This document shows, piece after piece, positions 6,602 through 8,872 of a stretch of 8,872 nt of DNA (positions are counted from its first letter, which is position 1; every line of letters starts with the position of its first letter). Origin of the DNA: JAWLFY01 sp964462125 (GTDB lineage Bacteria; Planctomycetota; Planctomycetia; Pirellulales; Pirellulaceae); NCBI GenBank assembly GCA_964462125.1, contig CAYWXT010000234.1, forward strand, positions 1 to 8,872, written 5' to 3'. Position numbers and translations under genes: made by a program. The notes beneath the pieces were generated by a model. It did not search any database, was not told the DNA's origin, and was given only the letters and a program-made list of their open reading frames with translations.

Positions 6602-7279
6602 CTACATCTGACGCAGGTGCAAACTTCGCTTGCGACGTTCTTTGCGGCGGGTGTCATCGATCAAGCTGGCGACCTGGCCGACTTGGTCGATCCCAAGCAT
6701 GGTCAATTCGGGGTGAGATTGGTCGCTGCTGGTGATCACAATCGTCCCCACACCGAACACGCGTTCGACCGGGCCCTGCCGATAGCTGACGTCACTGATG
6801 TCGATCACTTCGATGCGGTCGGTGTGCCGCGTCATCACGCCGTCCCTGTGGATGAACCGCTGCGTCGTCAGCTCGTAGTGAATGCCCAACCGCCGCCACA
6901 GGTAAACCAAGCCACCGAGCAGCCACATCAGGACGATCAGTCCCAGCGCGACGAGGAACCCGAGCACCTCGATCAACACGGCAGCCACGATGATCACCAC
7001 GGTCGCGACGCCCATGCCCACCCACATGCCAACCATCGCCTTGGGGCTGTATCCACCCTTCCATAGCGACGTTTCCTGCTCGTAGTCCTCGCTCGCCGCC
7101 GACTGGGAAACATGCTCGCGAAACCGGTCGGCCGCCGTCGGTTCGTATCCCCGCTCTGGGGATTCGCTTGGATCTCGTGGCGCGTCGACCGGCCGCTGCG
7201 GCGCCTCGCTCGCTTGTCGATCCTCGATGTCCTGGTCGGCAGATTGTTGCGGGTCTGGGTTCGATTGAGAATCTGACAT
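6602..7279 (-). CDS. Two-TM membrane protein with bacterial PH domain (bPH_2 / YdbS-like)
   Basis: A 225-residue inner-membrane protein. Residues 1-70 are a hydrophilic, acidic, Pro/Gln/Asp-rich tail, probably disordered and cytoplasmic. The motif SLWKGGYSPKAM (71-82) leads into two transmembrane helices (about 81-104 and 106-128). Residues 132-212 form a bPH_2 (DUF304) domain: GIHYELTTQRFIHRDGVMTR, an IEVIDISDV strand and FGVGTIVITSSD. The end is basic (RRKERRKRS). The function of the family is unclear; related YdbS proteins are membrane anchored. The chosen start at 7279 has AGGAA at 7291-7287 seven bases upstream, while an upstream in-frame ATG at 7396 would add 39 residues unlike the family. 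It is the first gene of a likely two-gene operon with the GYF_2 gene and is divergent from nrdR. Confidence 0.88.
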   Translation of the reverse strand: MSDSQSNPDPQQSADQDIEDRQASEAPQRPVDAPRDPSESPERGYEPTAADRFREHVSQSAASEDYEQETSLWKGGYSPKAMVGMWVGMGVATVVIIVAAVLIEVLGFLVALGLIVLMWLLGGLVYLWRRLGIHYELTTQRFIHRDGVMTRHTDRIEVIDISDVSYRQGPVERVFGVGTIVITSSDQSHPELTMLGIDQVGQVASLIDDTRRKERRKRSLHLRQM

Positions 7280-7488
7280 GGATGGTTTCCTGCAAAGGGT
7301 CGGCGGGCCCGGCGGACCTAGCGCGCTGCGTTGGGACTGACGCCCCCAGAACGCCTGGGCATTGTGGGGCCGAGGCACCGCCGGGGCGGGATTCATGCCC
7401 GCCGCTTCACGGGGACGCCAGTCGCAAGGTTAACGGCTATCATATCGCTTTCGAATGCCCGCGTCATTTCCGTCCCCAACGATCCCCC
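7280..7488. promoter_or_regulatory. Divergent intergenic region between bPH_2 gene and nrdR
   Basis: This 209-bp spacer should hold promoters for both genes. Most of it is very GC-rich. A short A/T-richer patch (about 7430-7455) contains TATCAT at 7438-7443, which differs from a sigma-70 -10 box at one base and lies about 45 bases before the nrdR start; no good -35 box is seen at the right distance. A perfect 6-bp stem (GGCGGG 7385-7390, CCCGCC 7398-7403, 7-base loop) and a 5-bp stem (CCCAG/CTGGG near 7351-7365) could form but have no T tract. No motif resembling an NrdR box was seen. Confidence 0.35.
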
Positions 7489-7962
7489 ATGCGTTGCCCT
7501 TACTGTCACGTTGACAACGACCGGGTACTCGACACGCGGGCAGCTGAAGAGGGCTACGTGATCCGCCGCAAACGGGTCTGCTGTTCCTGTCACCGCCGGT
7601 TCTCGACGCTGGAGAACGTTGAGGAACTCAACGTCCGCGTGGTCAAACGCGAAGCAACCCGCGAACCGTTCAACCGGGAAAAAATTCGCCGCGGCATCGA
7701 ACGCGCCTGTTCCAAACGCCAGATTACCAGTGATCGGATCGAAAACGTGGTCCAGGAGATCGAGTCCGACATCTACGCCTCCTTCAGATCCGAAATTCCT
7801 GCCGCGCGGATCGGCGAGATCGTGATGCGACATTTGGCGGAACTCGATGAGGTCGCCTACATTCGCTTCGCCAGCGTTTACCGAGAATTCGACGGCGCCC
7901 AAGACTTCGTTCGCGCCATTTCCCATCTCACGGACTCCGCGACCAACGATTCTCTGGAGTGA
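7489..7962 (+). CDS. nrdR: Transcriptional repressor NrdR
   Basis: A 157-residue protein of the usual NrdR length. It is a zinc-ribbon/ATP-cone repressor that senses ATP/dATP and binds NrdR boxes upstream of ribonucleotide reductase operons. The N-terminus MRCPYC has Cys3 and Cys6, and VCCSCHRRFSTLE has Cys31 and Cys34 as the other two zinc ligands; Cys32 is an extra cysteine. Between them VLDTRAAEEGYVIRRKR is close to the family pattern. The ATP-cone spans about 46-139, with VVKREATREPFNREKIRRGI and a closing VAYIRFASVYREFDGAQDF. The start is set by the conserved MRCPYC; no Shine-Dalgarno sequence is visible before it. No ribonucleotide reductase gene is in the window. The 165-bp spacer to the next gene makes a shared transcript uncertain. 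Confidence 0.97.
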   Translation: MRCPYCHVDNDRVLDTRAAEEGYVIRRKRVCCSCHRRFSTLENVEELNVRVVKREATREPFNREKIRRGIERACSKRQITSDRIENVVQEIESDIYASFRSEIPAARIGEIVMRHLAELDEVAYIRFASVYREFDGAQDFVRAISHLTDSATNDSLE

Positions 7963-8127
7963 CGCAGGCCCGCTCGAGCCAGCCTTTCGCTCCGTCGCTC
8001 CGATTTTACCGTCAGCCCCCCCGCGTTCTCTCAGCCGGCGCGATGAAACTGGCATTGATTCCACGGCGCCGTTGCCGATACCTCTAAGCAGTGATTCGCC
8101 CGTAGTGTACGAATGGAAGCGATAACC
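7963..8127 (+). promoter_or_regulatory. Spacer before the glycine-zipper gene with Shine-Dalgarno GGAAG
   Basis: This 165-bp spacer holds no recognisable gene. GGAAG at 8115-8119 lies eight bases before the ATG at 8128 and favours that start over the in-frame ATG at 8113, which itself overlaps this site. TTGATT at 8055-8060 with GATACC at 8077-8082 is a possible but weak sigma-70 promoter. Confidence 0.4.
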
Positions 8128-8814
8128 ATGCACCCTTCCCCTTGCCGGCGTCTCCTGCCGGTTGCCCTACTGCTCGCCGCAATCGCCCTCACGGCTGCCC
8201 CCGCGCGAGCCCAGCACGACACCCAGCGCGGCGCAACCCTGGGGGGGCTCGCCGGTGCCGTCGCCGGCGGTCTGATCGGGAATCAGAAGGGTAAGACAGG
8301 ACGCGGGGCGGCGGTCGGCGGCGCCCTGGGCGCCGTCACCGGTGGTCTGCTCGGCAATGCCGCGGACAAGGATGCAGAGCTGGCTCGCCAAAGGGCCTAC
8401 CAGCAACAACAGCTGCACGCACAGCAGCATGCCGTGCAAACGCAAGGCGCCGTTTCAATCCAAGACGTGATCACGATGTCACGCAGTGGCTTGGGCGACA
8501 GCGTGATCGTCAACCAGATCCGTACTCGCGGGATTCAACAAACACCGCAAGTCTCCGACATCATTGCGATGCACGATCAGGGCGTCCGCGAGAACGTCAT
8601 CTCGGCGATGCAGGAAGCGCGTGTCGCCGGAGAATCGGCAAGCAGGTCGGCCGTCCCCAGGACCGTCGTTTCGCCCTCGCCGGTGATCATTCATGAGCGC
8701 GAAGTGCTCCCCTATTATTCCGGCCCGCGGTACTACGGACCCCATCACCACTACCATCACGGGCCACGCCACCGGCGGTATCGCGGTGGCTATGAATTCC
8801 ACATCGGGTTCTAA
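8128..8814 (+). CDS. Exported glycine-zipper protein with His/Tyr-rich C-terminal tail
   Basis: A 228-residue protein of unknown function, predicted to be exported. Residues 1-28 are a signal peptide (CRRLL, then PVALLLAAIALTAA, cleaved after ARA). Residues 35-77 form a glycine zipper built from two related 18-residue units (35-52 and 60-77, about 12 identical), the type that forms a tight membrane hairpin in Gly-zipper/YMGG-like proteins. A charged, Gln-rich segment (80-107) follows, then two related helical units, QDVITMSRSGLGDSVI (112-127) and SDIIAMHDQGVRENVI (143-158). The end (190-228) is crowded with Tyr, His, Arg and Gly, including a run with HHHYHHGP, which could bind metal or interact with the cell surface. 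The gene stands alone downstream of nrdR and is probably an envelope component. There is no lipobox. The family is seen in the sequence; its role is not known. Confidence 0.85.
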   Translation: MHPSPCRRLLPVALLLAAIALTAAPARAQHDTQRGATLGGLAGAVAGGLIGNQKGKTGRGAAVGGALGAVTGGLLGNAADKDAELARQRAYQQQQLHAQQHAVQTQGAVSIQDVITMSRSGLGDSVIVNQIRTRGIQQTPQVSDIIAMHDQGVRENVISAMQEARVAGESASRSAVPRTVVSPSPVIIHEREVLPYYSGPRYYGPHHHYHHGPRHRRYRGGYEFHIGF

Positions 8815-8872
8815 GCTCTGTCAGACAACGCGAACGACGCTCGCGAAGCGACAATCATCACCCTCCCGCTCG
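8815..8872. other. Right-edge non-coding sequence
   Basis: The last 58 bases after the stop codon of the glycine-zipper gene. An imperfect inverted repeat (CGCTCGC/GCGAAGCG type, near 8838-8850) is too weak to call a terminator. Nothing else is visible. Confidence 0.4.

Noticed and set aside
8050..8076. Sigma-54 promoter starting at TGGCA (8050-8054)
   Set aside because: The required GC element at the proper distance is absent.

Overview
The window looks like a GC-rich stretch of a planctomycete chromosome, most likely of the Pirellula/Rhodopirellula kind. This is inferred from gene content: a BBP7-type outer-membrane barrel (a family best known from Planctomycetota), a stand-alone pilus/secretin N-domain protein, a GYF_2 zinc-ribbon protein, a YghO-like GNAT protein and a bacterial PH-domain membrane protein, all in ordinary housekeeping-like context. 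There is no tRNA, rRNA, CRISPR array, transposase, phage gene or integrase that I can see.

Layout. Positions 1-541 (minus strand) hold the N-terminal 180 residues of a beta-ketoacyl-ACP synthase that runs off the left edge. Upstream of it on the same strand is a YghO-like acetyltransferase (658-1791). A short divergent spacer (1792-1872) separates this pair from a plus-strand run: a SpoU/TrmH-family RNA 2'-O-methyltransferase (1873-2841), an exported Pro/Asp/Glu-rich protein ending in a CpaC-type N domain plus a BON-like domain (2960-4761, interrupted by a 100-N assembly gap), and a BBP7 beta-barrel protein (4878-6167). Convergent to these is a minus-strand pair: a two-TM bPH_2 protein (7279-6602) followed by a GYF_2/zinc-ribbon protein (6569-6189). 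After a 209-bp divergent spacer come nrdR (7489-7962) and an exported glycine-zipper protein (8128-8814).

How the genes may work together. The two exported proteins at 2960-6167 are plausible cell-envelope partners, and the PH/GYF pair looks like a small operon. The acyl synthase and acetyltransferase may act in lipid synthesis. NrdR is a regulator of ribonucleotide reductase genes that are not in this window.

The most unusual signal is not a gene. Within about 3.1 kb, three adjacent plus-strand genes carry six separate tandem repeats of unrelated sequence, all whole codons long and four of them with a period of exactly 15 bp. All lie in linker or low-complexity segments. The largest is where the assembly broke: the two sides of the N gap are identical over 55 bases, right up to the gap. 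I found no clear evidence for a new defence, mobile or RNA system.
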